Source of the DNA: Syntrophobacterales bacterium | GTDB lineage: Bacteria > Desulfobacterota > Desulfobaccia > Desulfobaccales > 0-14-0-80-60-11 | NCBI GenBank assembly: GCA_023512475.1 | Contig: JAILZL010000003.1 | Coordinates: forward strand, 62,001-126,000 | Length of the DNA stretch: 64,000 bases | Reading direction: 5' to 3' | Part shown: positions 17,195 through 26,122 of the stretch, piece by piece | How positions within the stretch are numbered: position 1 is the stretch's first letter | Layout: every line of letters begins with the position of its first letter | Notes under the pieces: model-generated | Seen by the model: the letters and a program-made list of their open reading frames with translations, nothing else | What the model was told of the DNA's origin: nothing | Databases searched by the model: none | Program-made: the position numbers and the translations under genes

Positions 17195-19120
17195 ATGGCG
17201 CAGACCCTTGTCGAGCAGATCCTTCAGGCCCATCTGGTGGAGGGGGAGCTCGTCCCCGGCACCGAGATCGGCCTTCGGATAGACCACACCCTGACCCAGG
17301 ACGCCACCGGCACCCTGGCCTATCTGGAGTTTGAGGCCATGGGGGTGCCCCGGGTGCAGACCGAGGTGGCGGTGAGCTACGTGGATCACAACCTCATGCA
17401 GGCGGACTTCCGCAACGCCGACGATCACCGCTTTCTGCGCACCGTGGCGGCCCGCTACGGCCTCTACTTTTCGCCGCCGGGCAACGGTATCTGCCACCAG
17501 GTGCACCTGGAGCGCTTCAGCGCCCCGGGCAAGACCCTCATCGGCTCGGACAGCCACACCCCCACCGCCGGGGGGGCCGGCATGCTGGCCTTCGGGGCCG
17601 GGGGCCTGGATGTGGCCCTGGCCATGGCGGGGCAGCCCTTCTATCTCCCCATGCCCCGGGTGCTGGGGGTGCGTCTCCTGGGGCGGCTGCCGGACTGGGT
17701 CTCGGCCAAGGATGTCATCCTGGCGCTCCTGGGCCGCCTCACCGTCCGGGGCGGCCGGGGCTACATCCTGGAGTACTTCGGCCCGGGGGTGAAGACCCTG
17801 AGCGTACCGGAACGGGCGGCCATCGCCAACATGGGGGCGGAGCTGGGGGCCACCTCCTCGATTTTCCCCTCCGATGACCAGACCCGGGCCTTCCTGCGCC
17901 TGCAGGGCCGGGAAGCGGACTGGCGGCCCCTCAAGGCCCAGGGCGCCCCCGGCTACCAGCGGGTGGAGGAGGTGAATCTGTCCGCCCTGGAGCCTCTGGT
18001 GGCCCAGCCGTCCTCCCCGGACAACGTGGTGCCGGTGCGGGAGGCGGAGGGGATTCCGGTGGACCAGGTGCTCATCGGTTCCTGCGCCAACTCCTCCTTC
18101 CGGGACCTCATGGTGGTGGCCAGGGCCCTGCAGGGGAAAAAGGTGCACCCCCGGGTGAGTCTGGAGATCAACCCCGGCTCCCGCCAGGTGCTGGAGAACC
18201 TCATCCTGGCCGGGGGCCTGGTGCCGCTTTTGGAGGCCGGGGCCCGCCTCATGCCGCCGGGCTGCTGGGGCTGCATCGGCATCGGCCAGGCGCCGGCCAC
18301 GGACGCGGTGAGCGTGCGCACCTTCACCCGCAACTTCCCGGGGCGCAGCGGCACCAAGGGGGACCAGGTCTTCCTGGTGAGCCCGGAGACCGCCGCGGCC
18401 ACGGCCATTTACGGCGAAATCACCGATCCCCGGCGTCTGGGGGCCGCCCCCCGTATCCCCCCGCCCCGGTATTTCGTGGTGGACGGCAAGCATCTGGTGC
18501 CGCCGCTGCCGCCGGAGGAGGCCGCCCGGGTGGAGGTCCTCCGGGGGCCCAACATCGTGCCCTTCCCGGAGCTGGCGCCCCTGCCCGACACCTGGCGGGG
18601 CGAGGTCTGGCTGGTCACCGGCGACAACGTCAGCACCGATGACATCCTGCCCGCAGGCAGCAAGATTTTGCCCCTGCGCAGCAATCTGCCGGCCATCAGT
18701 GAGTTTGCCTTTACCCGTCTGGACCCCGAATTCCCCCGGCGGGTGAAGGGCCGGGGCGAAGGGGCCATTGTGGGGGGGGACAACTACGGCCAGGGCTCCT
18801 CCCGGGAGCACGCCGCCCTGGCCCCCCGCTATCTGGGGGTCCGGGTGAAGCTGGTGCGGAGCTTTGCCCGCATCCACCTGGCCAACCTCATCAATTTCGG
18901 CATCCTGCCCCTCACTTTCGAGGACCCGGCGGATTATGCCTGCCTGCACGAGGGCCAGGAGCTGGAGCTTCCCGAGGTCAAGGCCCGGCTGCTGGCGGGG
19001 GAGGAGAGCCTGCCCCTGAGGGTGAACGGCCGGGAGATCCGGGTGAAGGCCGAGCTGACGCCCCGGCAGCGCAAAATCCTGGCCCTGGGCGGCGCCCTGA
19101 ACCTGGCCCGGGGCAAATGA
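17195..19120 (+). CDS. Aconitate hydratase (short Aquifex-type)
   Basis: Interconverts citrate and isocitrate with a [4Fe-4S] cluster, 641 aa. This is the shorter aconitase/LeuCD-like type of anaerobes and Aquifex, not the roughly 890-aa AcnA/B. Landmarks are GSDSHTPTAGGAGMLAFG, the cluster cysteine in LIGSCANSSFRDL, the CWGC cluster pair in PPGCWGCIGIG, and the C-terminal swivel domain with GDNYGQGSSREHAAL. AAGGAAAGG lies 3 nt before the ATG. In a sulfate reducer it could serve an oxidative or biosynthetic branch of the citric acid cycle. Confidence 0.93.
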   Translation: MAQTLVEQILQAHLVEGELVPGTEIGLRIDHTLTQDATGTLAYLEFEAMGVPRVQTEVAVSYVDHNLMQADFRNADDHRFLRTVAARYGLYFSPPGNGICHQVHLERFSAPGKTLIGSDSHTPTAGGAGMLAFGAGGLDVALAMAGQPFYLPMPRVLGVRLLGRLPDWVSAKDVILALLGRLTVRGGRGYILEYFGPGVKTLSVPERAAIANMGAELGATSSIFPSDDQTRAFLRLQGREADWRPLKAQGAPGYQRVEEVNLSALEPLVAQPSSPDNVVPVREAEGIPVDQVLIGSCANSSFRDLMVVARALQGKKVHPRVSLEINPGSRQVLENLILAGGLVPLLEAGARLMPPGCWGCIGIGQAPATDAVSVRTFTRNFPGRSGTKGDQVFLVSPETAAATAIYGEITDPRRLGAAPRIPPPRYFVVDGKHLVPPLPPEEAARVEVLRGPNIVPFPELAPLPDTWRGEVWLVTGDNVSTDDILPAGSKILPLRSNLPAISEFAFTRLDPEFPRRVKGRGEGAIVGGDNYGQGSSREHAALAPRYLGVRVKLVRSFARIHLANLINFGILPLTFEDPADYACLHEGQELELPEVKARLLAGEESLPLRVNGREIRVKAELTPRQRKILALGGALNLARGK

Positions 19121-19146
19121 ACGGGAGCGGGAGGGGGAGTCCCTTG

Positions 19147-19173
19147 CCCTGCCCGGGGAGCAAACGGGCAGGG
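19147..19173 (+). promoter_or_regulatory. Perfect 9-bp hairpin between aconitase and DUF502 genes
   Basis: CCCTGCCCG (19147-19155), a 9-nt loop, then CGGGCAGGG (19165-19173). No U-tract follows. It is possibly an mRNA processing or stability element between two co-oriented genes. Confidence 0.4.
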
Positions 19174-19204
19174 AAATGCGCATCCCTGCGCCCCAGGAAA
19201 CGCC

Positions 19205-19945
19205 ATGTCTGAGACACATCCCGAGCCCCTGGTGGGTTCCCGGAAAGCCTACCTCATGGCGGGGGTGATCACGGTCATCCCCCTGCTCATCACCTGGTGG
19301 GTGGTGCGCTTCATCGTCACTGTGCTGCGGGATTTCGGCGGCCCGGCGGTGAGCTGGCTGCACCTGGCCCTACGGCCTTGGGCCCCGGATTTGGCCCACC
19401 TGCTTCTCCACCCCTGGTTCGAGGCGGTGCTGGCGGTGATTCTGGCCTTGGCCGGCTTTTATCTCCTGGGCTGGGGGGCCACCCGGGTGGTGGGGCGCCG
19501 GCTTCTGGCCTTCCTGGACGCCCTGGTGCACCGCATTCCCTTCGTCAACACGGTGTACGGCGGGGTGCAGAAATTCCTGGCGGTCCTGCAACAGAAGCCC
19601 GACGGGGTGGACCGGGTGGTGCTCATTGATTTTCCCTCGCCGGAGATGAAGACCGTGGGCTTTGTCACCCGCACCCTGGTGGATGCCGCCACCGGCCGCC
19701 CGCTGGCGGCGGTCTATGTCCCCACCACCCCCAACCCCACCTCGGGCTATCTGGAGATTGTGCCCTTGGACAAAGTGATCTCCACGGATTGGACCATGGA
19801 CGAGGCCATGGCCTTCATTATGTCCGGGGGCGCAGTGGCCCCGCCTGCCATGCGTTATTATCCGGAGAAGGAAGTCCCGCCGCCGGAGCGCCGGGAAGAA
19901 GCCCCCGGGGCGGAAAACCCTCCGCAGGAAGGGGAGAGACCATGA
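19205..19945 (+). CDS. DUF502 family membrane protein
   Basis: 246 aa. It has two membrane segments (about residues 16-38 and 75-98) separated by a short loop, then a soluble domain with HRIPFVNTVYGGVQKFLAV and the conserved YVPTTPNPTSGYLEIVP, both signatures of DUF502. The family's function is unknown. Its stop overlaps the ATG of the aldehyde dehydrogenase by 4 bp (ATGA), so the two are translationally coupled. Confidence 0.9.
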   Translation: MSETHPEPLVGSRKAYLMAGVITVIPLLITWWVVRFIVTVLRDFGGPAVSWLHLALRPWAPDLAHLLLHPWFEAVLAVILALAGFYLLGWGATRVVGRRLLAFLDALVHRIPFVNTVYGGVQKFLAVLQQKPDGVDRVVLIDFPSPEMKTVGFVTRTLVDAATGRPLAAVYVPTTPNPTSGYLEIVPLDKVISTDWTMDEAMAFIMSGGAVAPPAMRYYPEKEVPPPERREEAPGAENPPQEGERP

Positions 19946-21363
19946 AGGGCCTAACCTGCTTTATCAACAACACCTGGCAGGAGACCGGTGCTCTCCTTCC
20001 GGTGCGCTCGCCCTGGTCCGGGGCGGTGGTGGGGGAGGTGGGTCTGGCCGGTGAGAAGGAGTGGGAGGCGGCCATCCAGGGGGCCCAGGCCGCGGCCGGG
20101 GTGCTGAAGAAGTTCTCCAGCTATGAGCGTCGCCGCCTCCTGGAAGCCCTGGTGGCCGGGGTGAAGGAGCGCCAGGAGGAGTTCGCCCGCACCATCGTGG
20201 CGGAAGGGGGCAAACCCATCACCTACGCCCGGGCGGAGATGGCCCGGGGGGTGACCACCCTGACCCTGGCGGCGGAGGAGGCGGCCCGCTTCGGGGGCGA
20301 GTTTCTGCCCCTGGACACCCTGCCCGCCACCAAGGGCCGTTTCGGCCTCACCCGGCGCTTTCCTTTGGGGCCGGTTTTGGGCATCACCCCCTTCAACTTC
20401 CCCTTTAACCTCATGGCCCACAAGGTGGGGCCGGCTTTGGCCGCGGGCAACCCCATCCTTATCAAGCCCGCCTCCGCCACGCCCCTCACCGCCCTGAAGC
20501 TGGCGGAGATCTATGAGGAAGTGGGCGGACCCCCCGGGGGCTTCCAGGTGCTCCCCAGCCCGGCGGCGGTGGCGGAGCGGGCCGTGGCCGATGAGCGCCT
20601 CAAGGCCCTCACCTTCACCGGCAGCTCCCAGGTGGGCTGGCACCTGAAGAGCGTGGCCGGCCGGAAGCGGGTGCTCCTGGAGCTGGGGGGGAATGCCGCC
20701 CTCATCGTGGATCAGGACGCCGACCTGAAAACCGCCGCCCACCGGGCCGCCATCGGCGGCTTCGCGCATGCTGGGCAGGTGTGCATTGCGGTGCAGCGCC
20801 TCCTGGTTGTGGCCCCGGTATATGAGCGCTTCCGGGAGCTTTTCCTCGCCGCCGTCGGGGAGCTGGTCACCGGGGATCCCGCCCGGGAGGAGACGGTGGT
20901 GGGGCCCCTCATCAATGACGAGGCGGCTACGCGGGTGCGGGCCTGGATCACCGAGGCCCTGGAGGGCGGGGCCCGCCTCCTGGCCGGCGGCCTGGGGGAG
21001 GGCCGCCTCATCCCGCCCACCGTCCTGGAGAACGTCCGCCGGGAGATGAAGGTCTGGCGGGAGGAGATCTTCGGACCGGTGGTCACCCTCACCCCCTGCC
21101 GGGATTTCGCCCAGGCCCTGGCGTTGGCCAATGATTCCGTCTATGGCCTCCAGGCCGGGGTCTTCACCCGCAACCTGACCCACGCCTGGCAGGCCTTTGA
21201 GGAGCTGGAGGTGGGTGGGGTGATCCTCAATGACGCGCCGGTCTTCCGGGTGGACCACATGCCCTACGGCGGCGTCAAGGCCTCGGGGCTGGGCCGGGAG
21301 GGGGTGCGCCTGGCCATGGAGGAACTGAGCGAACTGCGCCTACTGGCCCTGAAGCCGGAATGA
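19942..21363 (+). CDS. NAD(P)-dependent aldehyde dehydrogenase
   Basis: Aldehyde dehydrogenase superfamily, 473 aa, cytoplasmic. The cofactor-binding lysine is in NPILIKPASATPLTALKLAE. The general base Glu is residue 247 (LELGGNAALIV) and the nucleophilic Cys is residue 281 (AHAGQVCIAVQR). The resemblance is to the lactaldehyde/succinate-semialdehyde/non-phosphorylating GAPDH group, and the exact substrate cannot be settled. The ATG at 19942 is preceded by GGGGAGAG and overlaps the DUF502 stop. Confidence 0.92.
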   Translation: MKGLTCFINNTWQETGALLPVRSPWSGAVVGEVGLAGEKEWEAAIQGAQAAAGVLKKFSSYERRRLLEALVAGVKERQEEFARTIVAEGGKPITYARAEMARGVTTLTLAAEEAARFGGEFLPLDTLPATKGRFGLTRRFPLGPVLGITPFNFPFNLMAHKVGPALAAGNPILIKPASATPLTALKLAEIYEEVGGPPGGFQVLPSPAAVAERAVADERLKALTFTGSSQVGWHLKSVAGRKRVLLELGGNAALIVDQDADLKTAAHRAAIGGFAHAGQVCIAVQRLLVVAPVYERFRELFLAAVGELVTGDPAREETVVGPLINDEAATRVRAWITEALEGGARLLAGGLGEGRLIPPTVLENVRREMKVWREEIFGPVVTLTPCRDFAQALALANDSVYGLQAGVFTRNLTHAWQAFEELEVGGVILNDAPVFRVDHMPYGGVKASGLGREGVRLAMEELSELRLLALKPE

Positions 21364-21400
21364 GGGGCCCAAGGGAGCCCCACACGCACGGGAGATGGCT

Positions 21401-22204
21401 ATGTTAGTGGCGGCGGTGCAGATGCAGTCCACCGCGGAGATGGCGGCCAACCTGGCCGCGGCCCGGGAACTGGTGCAGGAGGCGGCGGCCCATGGGGCCA
21501 TGCTGGTGGCCCTGCCGGAGCACTTTGCCTATCTGGGCCCGGAGGAGGCCGCGCCCCCGTCGGCCCAGCCCCTCACCGGGCCCCTGGTGCAGGAATTCGG
21601 AGAACTGGCCCGGCAGCTGGGGATTTTTCTGTTGTTGGGCTCCTTTCCGGAGACCACCGACCCCGGGCGCCTGCCCTACAACACCAGCGTCTTTCTGGCG
21701 CCGGACGGCAAGGTGCTGGCGGCCTACCGCAAGATCCACCTCTTTGATGTGGAGCTGACGGACGGGCCCCGCTACCAGGAGTCCCGATCCGTGCGGCCGG
21801 GCCATGAGCTGGTGGTGGCGCCCATTCCCCGCACGCCCTTCCTGGCGGGGATGTCCATCTGCTATGATCTGCGCTTTCCGGAGCTCTATCGGGCACTGTC
21901 CGCCCAGGGGGCCGATCTCTTCTTCATCCCCGCGGCCTTCACCCTCACCACCGGCCGGGATCATTGGGAGGTATTGGTCAGGGCCCGGGCCATCGAGAAC
22001 CTGGCCTACGTGGTGGCCCCGGCGCAATGGGGCCGGCACTCCCCGGGGAGAACGAGCTATGGCCGCTCCCTGATCGTGGATCCCTGGGGCACGGTGCTGG
22101 CCCAGGCCCCGGACGGCCAGGGGGTGATTTACGCCGAGCTGAACCACCAGCGCCTCACCCGCCTGCGCCAGGAACTCCCCTGCCTGAAACACCGCCGCCT
22201 GTAA
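21401..22204 (+). CDS. Carbon-nitrogen hydrolase (nitrilase superfamily, Nit1-like amidase)
   Basis: 267 aa nitrilase-fold hydrolase. The catalytic triad is visible as Glu40 (ALPEHFAYL), Lys111 (YRKIHLFDV) and Cys154 (SICYDLRFPELYR). The pattern matches the Nit1/omega-amidase branch, including deaminated-glutathione amidases. The second of two nearby ATGs (21401) is chosen because GGGAG lies 6 nt upstream; at 21395 the spacing would be zero. It is followed closely by an intrinsic terminator and probably ends the aconitase-side gene run. Confidence 0.92.
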   Translation: MLVAAVQMQSTAEMAANLAAARELVQEAAAHGAMLVALPEHFAYLGPEEAAPPSAQPLTGPLVQEFGELARQLGIFLLLGSFPETTDPGRLPYNTSVFLAPDGKVLAAYRKIHLFDVELTDGPRYQESRSVRPGHELVVAPIPRTPFLAGMSICYDLRFPELYRALSAQGADLFFIPAAFTLTTGRDHWEVLVRARAIENLAYVVAPAQWGRHSPGRTSYGRSLIVDPWGTVLAQAPDGQGVIYAELNHQRLTRLRQELPCLKHRRL

Positions 22205-22214
22205 GGGGGACATG

Positions 22215-22251
22215 GAGGGGCAGAGCCGGGGGACCGGAGGCCCCTCTTTTT
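22215..22251 (+). terminator. Intrinsic terminator after the nitrilase-family gene
   Basis: GAGGGGC (22215-22221) pairs with GCCCCTC (22240-22246), with an inner CCGG/CCGG stem, followed by TTTTT (22247-22251). Confidence 0.75.
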
Positions 22252-22309
22252 CCCCGGCGGCCCGCCTTCCTCGAAGACCGGGGAGATGGAGGCCGGGCCC
22301 TCCCCAGAC

Positions 22310-22338
22310 AAAAAAGGCAGGAGGGGTCGCCTCCTGCC
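22310..22338 (-). terminator. Intrinsic terminator after the DksA/TraR gene
   Basis: A perfect 9-bp stem GGCAGGAGG/CCTCCTGCC (22316-22324 and 22330-22338) with a 5-nt loop. On the minus strand it is followed by six T residues (22310-22315). Confidence 0.9.
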
Positions 22339-22361
22339 CGTCATGGTGGGGTGGTGGGTCC

Positions 22362-22751
22362 TCAGCGCACGGCCGCGGCCTTGGCCAGCTTCTCCTTCAG
22401 GGACATGCAGGCGCGACAGAAGGGGGTTTCGGGCATGACCTCCAGGCGCCGGGGTTCGATGGGCTGGCCGCAGGATTCGCACAGGCCGTAGGTGCCGTTT
22501 TCCAGGCGCTGCAGGGCCTCCTCGATGGCCTCCAGCTCCTGGCGTTTGGGCCCCAGGAGGGTGAGCTGGGTTTCGGCCAGGAGGCTCACCGTGGCCTGGT
22601 CCTCTTCATCCCGGGCGGTGGAGAGCATTTCCTGGTAGCCGTCGCCGATGTTGCTCCGGAGCTGATCCTTGACCTCCTGCCAGAGGCGCCGTTTGCGCTC
22701 CAGAAGCCGCTCTTTCACTTCCGCCAATTTTTCCGCGTTCGGTCCTGCCAT
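22362..22751 (-). CDS. DksA/TraR family zinc-finger regulator
   Basis: 129 aa. An N-terminal coiled coil (about residues 8-75) is followed by a C4 zinc finger, CESCGQPIEPRRLEVMP then FCRACMSLKEKL. Proteins of this family bind the RNA polymerase secondary channel and mediate ppGpp effects. An acidic coiled-coil tip like DksA's DxxDxA is suggested by ARDEEDQATV. It follows the sigma factor gene by 43 bp and is closed by a strong terminator, so the two are probably co-transcribed. Confidence 0.93.
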   Translation of the reverse strand: MAGPNAEKLAEVKERLLERKRRLWQEVKDQLRSNIGDGYQEMLSTARDEEDQATVSLLAETQLTLLGPKRQELEAIEEALQRLENGTYGLCESCGQPIEPRRLEVMPETPFCRACMSLKEKLAKAAAVR

Positions 22752-22794
22752 CCGTGCTCCTTTGTCAAGGGGCCAGGGCCACTGGCCGCCGGGC

Positions 22795-24090
22795 TTACTC
22801 CAGGAAGTCCTCCAGGGCAGCCTTCCGGGTGGGATGTTTCAGGCGCTTGAGGGCCTTTTTCTCGATCTGGCGGATGCGCTCCCGGGAGACCTTGAAGGCC
22901 CGGCCGATCTCCTCCAGGGTGTGCTCCACCTCGTCGCCGATGCCGAAGCGCATCTTCATGATCTTCTCTTCCCGCTGGGTGAGGGTGTTGAGGATGAGGG
23001 CCGTCTTCTGGGTCAGCTCGGACTCCAGAATGCCCTCATAGGGGGAGACGGCCTTGTCGTTCTTGATGAAATCGCCCAGGCGGTCCCCCTCGTCCCCCAC
23101 CGGGGTCTCCAGGGAGATGAGCTCATCGGACAGATTGGTGACCATGAGGATCTTGTCCTCGCTCACCCCGGAGCGCTCGGAGATCTCCTTGAGGGTGGGC
23201 TCCCGGCCCAGCTCCTTGAGGAGGTCGTAGAAGGCCCGGTAGCAGCGGTTGCGGATCTCCTGGAGGTGCACCGGAATCCGGATGGTCCGGGTCTTGTCGT
23301 AGATGGCCCGGGTGATGGTCTGCCGGATCCACCAGGAGGCGAAGGTGCTCAGCCGGTAGCCGGTGGTGTAGTCATAGCGGGTCACCGCCTTCATCAGCCC
23401 CAGGTTGCCTTCCTGGATGAGGTCCGAGAAGGTGAGACCCCGGTGCAGGTACTTTTTGGCGATGCTCACCACCAGGCGCAGGTTGGCCTTGATCATCTTG
23501 TCCCGGGCCTCGGTGACCTCGGCCTCGGTGGCCTGGATGCGCTCCGCCAGCTCCCGGATCTCCGCGTCCTCCGGATGCTGCTTGAGATAGCGCTGCAGCG
23601 TCTGGTGAATGAGGCGGAAGAGTTTCTCCTTGGCCTGGGCGCTCTTTTCCGGCGCCTGGAACCAGGCCTCCACCTTCTTCTGCAGGTACTTGATCTCCTC
23701 CAGGTCGGATTTCACCCCCAGGACGAACTGCAGGACGGCCTCCTGACCGTGCTTGATGATGCGCCCCAGCTCCCGCTCCTCTTCCGGGGTGAGGATGGAG
23801 TAGCGCAGCATCTCCCGGAAATACGCGGCCACCAGGCCTTCATGTTCGGGGATCTCTTCGGCTTCCAGGCCCTCTTCCAGGGCCCCCTCGGGGAGCTCCT
23901 CCTCCAGGCCATAGGGCGTCAGGGCGAACTGGTCCGTCACTTCCAGCTCCTCTTCGGGGGCGAGGTCGTAGTTCTCCCGAAAGGAGAGGTCCCCCTCCTC
24001 CTCGGGGATGAAGTAGGAGAGCTGATCGTAGGCAATGAGATCATTGCCGGGGTTCAGGTCCAAAAACTTTTTCAGATACTCTTTTTCCAT
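22795..24090 (-). CDS. RNA polymerase sigma-70 family factor (group 1/2, lacking region 1.1)
   Basis: 431 aa. Region 1.2 (YFREMLRYSILTPEEEREL), regions 2.3-2.4 (YRLSTFASWWIRQTITRAI) and the region 4.2 helix-turn-helix (VSRERIRQIEKKALKRL) are all intact. The N-terminus is a short acidic stretch without the long region 1.1 and the non-conserved insert of a full RpoD, so it looks more like an RpoS-like group 2 factor. The housekeeping role cannot be excluded from one window. A strong -35/-10 lies upstream and a dksA-like gene downstream. Confidence 0.9.
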   Translation of the reverse strand: MEKEYLKKFLDLNPGNDLIAYDQLSYFIPEEEGDLSFRENYDLAPEEELEVTDQFALTPYGLEEELPEGALEEGLEAEEIPEHEGLVAAYFREMLRYSILTPEEERELGRIIKHGQEAVLQFVLGVKSDLEEIKYLQKKVEAWFQAPEKSAQAKEKLFRLIHQTLQRYLKQHPEDAEIRELAERIQATEAEVTEARDKMIKANLRLVVSIAKKYLHRGLTFSDLIQEGNLGLMKAVTRYDYTTGYRLSTFASWWIRQTITRAIYDKTRTIRIPVHLQEIRNRCYRAFYDLLKELGREPTLKEISERSGVSEDKILMVTNLSDELISLETPVGDEGDRLGDFIKNDKAVSPYEGILESELTQKTALILNTLTQREEKIMKMRFGIGDEVEHTLEEIGRAFKVSRERIRQIEKKALKRLKHPTRKAALEDFLE

Positions 24091-24141
24091 AGATATCTGG
24101 GCGGGTGCCCTGCCTCACAGGTGAAGTCAATCAAAACTCCA

Positions 24142-24169
24142 ATTTTAAATTGTTTAGATTCCTTGTCAA
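24142..24169 (-). promoter_or_regulatory. Sigma-70 promoter of the sigma factor-dksA unit
   Basis: Minus strand TTGACA (24164-24169), a 16-bp spacer, then TAAAAT (24142-24147). One of the best promoter matches in the window, in an AT-rich patch. Confidence 0.8.
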
Positions 24170-24262
24170 GGGAAAAATTAATCCCCCTCCGCCCACTTAT
24201 CGGCACAGGGGTTCAGTTATAAAATAATTCGTGCATACGCCCTGTCAAGACATCCCTCAGGC

Positions 24263-24291
24263 TTGACCGGAGGCCCACCCAGGGATAGGAT
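24263..24291 (+). promoter_or_regulatory. Promoter of the YhaM-like gene
   Basis: TTGACC (24263-24268), a 17-bp spacer, then TAGGAT (24286-24291), about 45 bp before the predicted ATG. Divergent from the sigma factor promoter. Confidence 0.6.
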
Positions 24292-24341
24292 GAGGCCAGG
24301 GTCGGGCCCGGCTCTCCGGCCGCGGCCCGCAGGGAGGCCGT

Positions 24342-25331
24342 ATGGAGCATCGCTTCCTCCGGGAGCTGAAGGACGGGGAGGTGGTGAAGCAGTGTTTCCT
24401 GCTGCGCCGCTTCGAGGCCCGGGCCTACGGCGAGGGCAAGGTGCGCTGGGACCTGGAACTGGCGGACCGCAGCGGCGTGATGAGAGCCGTGGTCTGGGAC
24501 GACGTCATCGCCAAATGCCCCGGGCCCCTGACCCCGGGGGAACCGGTGGCGGTCAAAGGTCAGGTGACCACCTACCGCCAGGAGCTGCAGCTGCGGGTGG
24601 ACTTCATCAGCATGGTGGCGGATCTCAAGGCCCGGGGCCGGGATCCGGGCTGCGATCTGGACCTGCTCCTCTTTGCCACCCCTTATGACCGGGAGACCCT
24701 GTGGCGGGAGCTCAACGAGCTGGCCCTCACCCACCTGCGTCCCCCCTTACAGGAGCTGGTGCTCCACCTCCTGACGGTGTATGAGCCCGAATTTCAAACC
24801 CATCCGGCGGCCCGGAAGAATCATCACCCCTATCTTGGGGGCCTCCTGGAGCACACCTGGAGCCTCACCCGCCTGGCCCTGCAGGTGCTGGAGGTCTACC
24901 CCTGGCTGCACCGGGACCTGGTGCTGGCGGGGGTGATCCTCCATGATGTGGGCAAGCTCAAGGAGTTCACCCGGCCGGCGGCCCCGGAGCTCACCCCGGC
25001 GGGGGGCCTGGTGGGGCACATCGCCCTGGGCTGGGAGATGGTGCGCACCGCCGCCCGGGAGATCGGCTTTCCGGACGAGGAGCTCCTGTTGCAGTTGGAA
25101 CACATCCTTCTTTCCCATCACGGCTCCCTGGAGAACGGCTCGCCGGTGCCGCCCCGGACTCCGGAGGCCCTGCTGGTGCACTACCTGGACGACCTGGACG
25201 CCAAGCTGAAGATGATGCAGGACCACCTGGAGGGGGACTCGACCCCCGGCCCCTTCACCTCCTGGCACAGCCTTCTGGAGCGGCGGCTCTTCAAGCCCCG
25301 GGTGCGGCTGGAGGAAGGGGAGGAGATTTAA
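24342..25331 (+). CDS. YhaM-like OB-fold/HD-domain 3'-5' exoribonuclease
   Basis: 329 aa. An N-terminal OB-fold (residues 1-100, LELADRSGVMRAVVWDDV and VAVKGQVTTYRQELQLRV) is joined to an HD phosphohydrolase domain. Metal ligands are in GGLLEHTWSLTRLAL and VILHDVGKLKEFTRP, with a further conserved HHGSLENGSP. This is the arrangement of Bacillus YhaM, a 3'-5' exonuclease. A later lysine-rich tail is lacking. It stands alone between two promoters. Confidence 0.88.
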   Translation: MEHRFLRELKDGEVVKQCFLLRRFEARAYGEGKVRWDLELADRSGVMRAVVWDDVIAKCPGPLTPGEPVAVKGQVTTYRQELQLRVDFISMVADLKARGRDPGCDLDLLLFATPYDRETLWRELNELALTHLRPPLQELVLHLLTVYEPEFQTHPAARKNHHPYLGGLLEHTWSLTRLALQVLEVYPWLHRDLVLAGVILHDVGKLKEFTRPAAPELTPAGGLVGHIALGWEMVRTAAREIGFPDEELLLQLEHILLSHHGSLENGSPVPPRTPEALLVHYLDDLDAKLKMMQDHLEGDSTPGPFTSWHSLLERRLFKPRVRLEEGEEI

Positions 25332-25353
25332 CCGGGACAGACGCCGACATGCA

Positions 25354-25382
25354 TTGACGCCGGCGGCACCGCCCCTTATGTT
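25354..25382 (+). promoter_or_regulatory. Promoter of the first universal stress protein gene
   Basis: TTGACG (25354-25359), a 17-bp spacer, then TATGTT (25377-25382), about 65 bp upstream of the ATG. Confidence 0.6.
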
Positions 25383-25446
25383 ATGGACAAATATGTCAGT
25401 GAACCCGGGCGGCGACCCGCATGTCACCCTGGAAGGAGGAACGGCG

Positions 25447-25929
25447 ATGTTCAAGAAGATCCTGGTACCCCTGGATGGCTCCGCCCTGGCAGCCAAGATT
25501 CTCCCTCAGGTGGTGGATCTGGCCAAGGCGCACCAGGCCCATGTGACTCTGCTCTATGTCTATTATCCCCAGGTGGCGGAGGCCACTCCGGGCGTGATCC
25601 AGGAGGCGCTGGCCCAGGAACGCAAAAGCTGCGAGCTGTTTCTGGCCGAGACCGCCAGGAACCTGAAGGACCAGGGGCTGTCAGTGGACTTTGCCTGCGT
25701 GGAGGGCCAGCCCGCCCGGGAGATCATCGGCTACGCCGACAAAAACGGCTATGACCTCATCGCCATGGCCACCCACGGCAAGGGCGAAGTGGCCTGGGTG
25801 CTGGGGAGCACCGCGGAAAAGGTGGTCACCCACGCCACGGTACCGGTGCTGCTCTACCGGGTCATGGAGGCCAAACCGCCGGTGACCAAGGAGGAATTTG
25901 ACGAGCTGATGCTCCGGGGCCTGCCGTAA
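25447..25929 (+). CDS. Universal stress protein (UspA family)
   Basis: 160 aa single-domain USP. The N-terminus MFKKILVPLDGSALAAKIL and the C-terminal ATP-binding loop ATHGKGEVAWVLGSTAEKVV are visible; the pattern G-2x-G-9x-G(S/T) is nearly kept, suggesting nucleotide binding. The ATG at 25447 has AAGGAGGA 7 nt upstream. It is a tandem paralogue of the gene at 26123, and the 3' halves are almost identical in DNA while the 5' halves have diverged. Confidence 0.93.
   Translation: MFKKILVPLDGSALAAKILPQVVDLAKAHQAHVTLLYVYYPQVAEATPGVIQEALAQERKSCELFLAETARNLKDQGLSVDFACVEGQPAREIIGYADKNGYDLIAMATHGKGEVAWVLGSTAEKVVTHATVPVLLYRVMEAKPPVTKEEFDELMLRGLP
25714..25840 (+). repeat. Near-identical 127-bp block shared by tandem USP genes (copy 1)
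   Basis: This block matches 26399-26525 with only two mismatches that I can see, while the flanking parts of the two genes are clearly more diverged. It points to recent duplication with gene conversion. Confidence 0.8.
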
Positions 25930-26019
25930 TCGGCCCGGCCCTCAGGACCGCGTCCCGGAAAACCAGGAGGCGTTCCCGTTAAATGCAATATTTCACAAGA
26001 ATTTTCCGCCAAGATTCCG

Positions 26020-26048
26020 TTGACAGGCTGGGGTTTTTGTCTTAGGCT
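26020..26048 (+). promoter_or_regulatory. Promoter of the second universal stress protein gene
   Basis: A perfect -35 TTGACA (26020-26025), a 17-bp spacer, then TAGGCT (26043-26048). It gives the second USP independent transcription. Confidence 0.6.
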
Positions 26049-26122
26049 GGCAGGCAATCGGACGGGACCGGACGGGTGGGCCCGGCCTTCAGCACGAGAT
26101 CACCATAAACCAGGAGGATGGA

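Noticed and set aside
16289-19363. Minus-strand open frame of over 1000 codons across the GDPD and aconitase genes
   Set aside because: Shadow of the plus-strand genes; low-complexity translation and no ribosome site.
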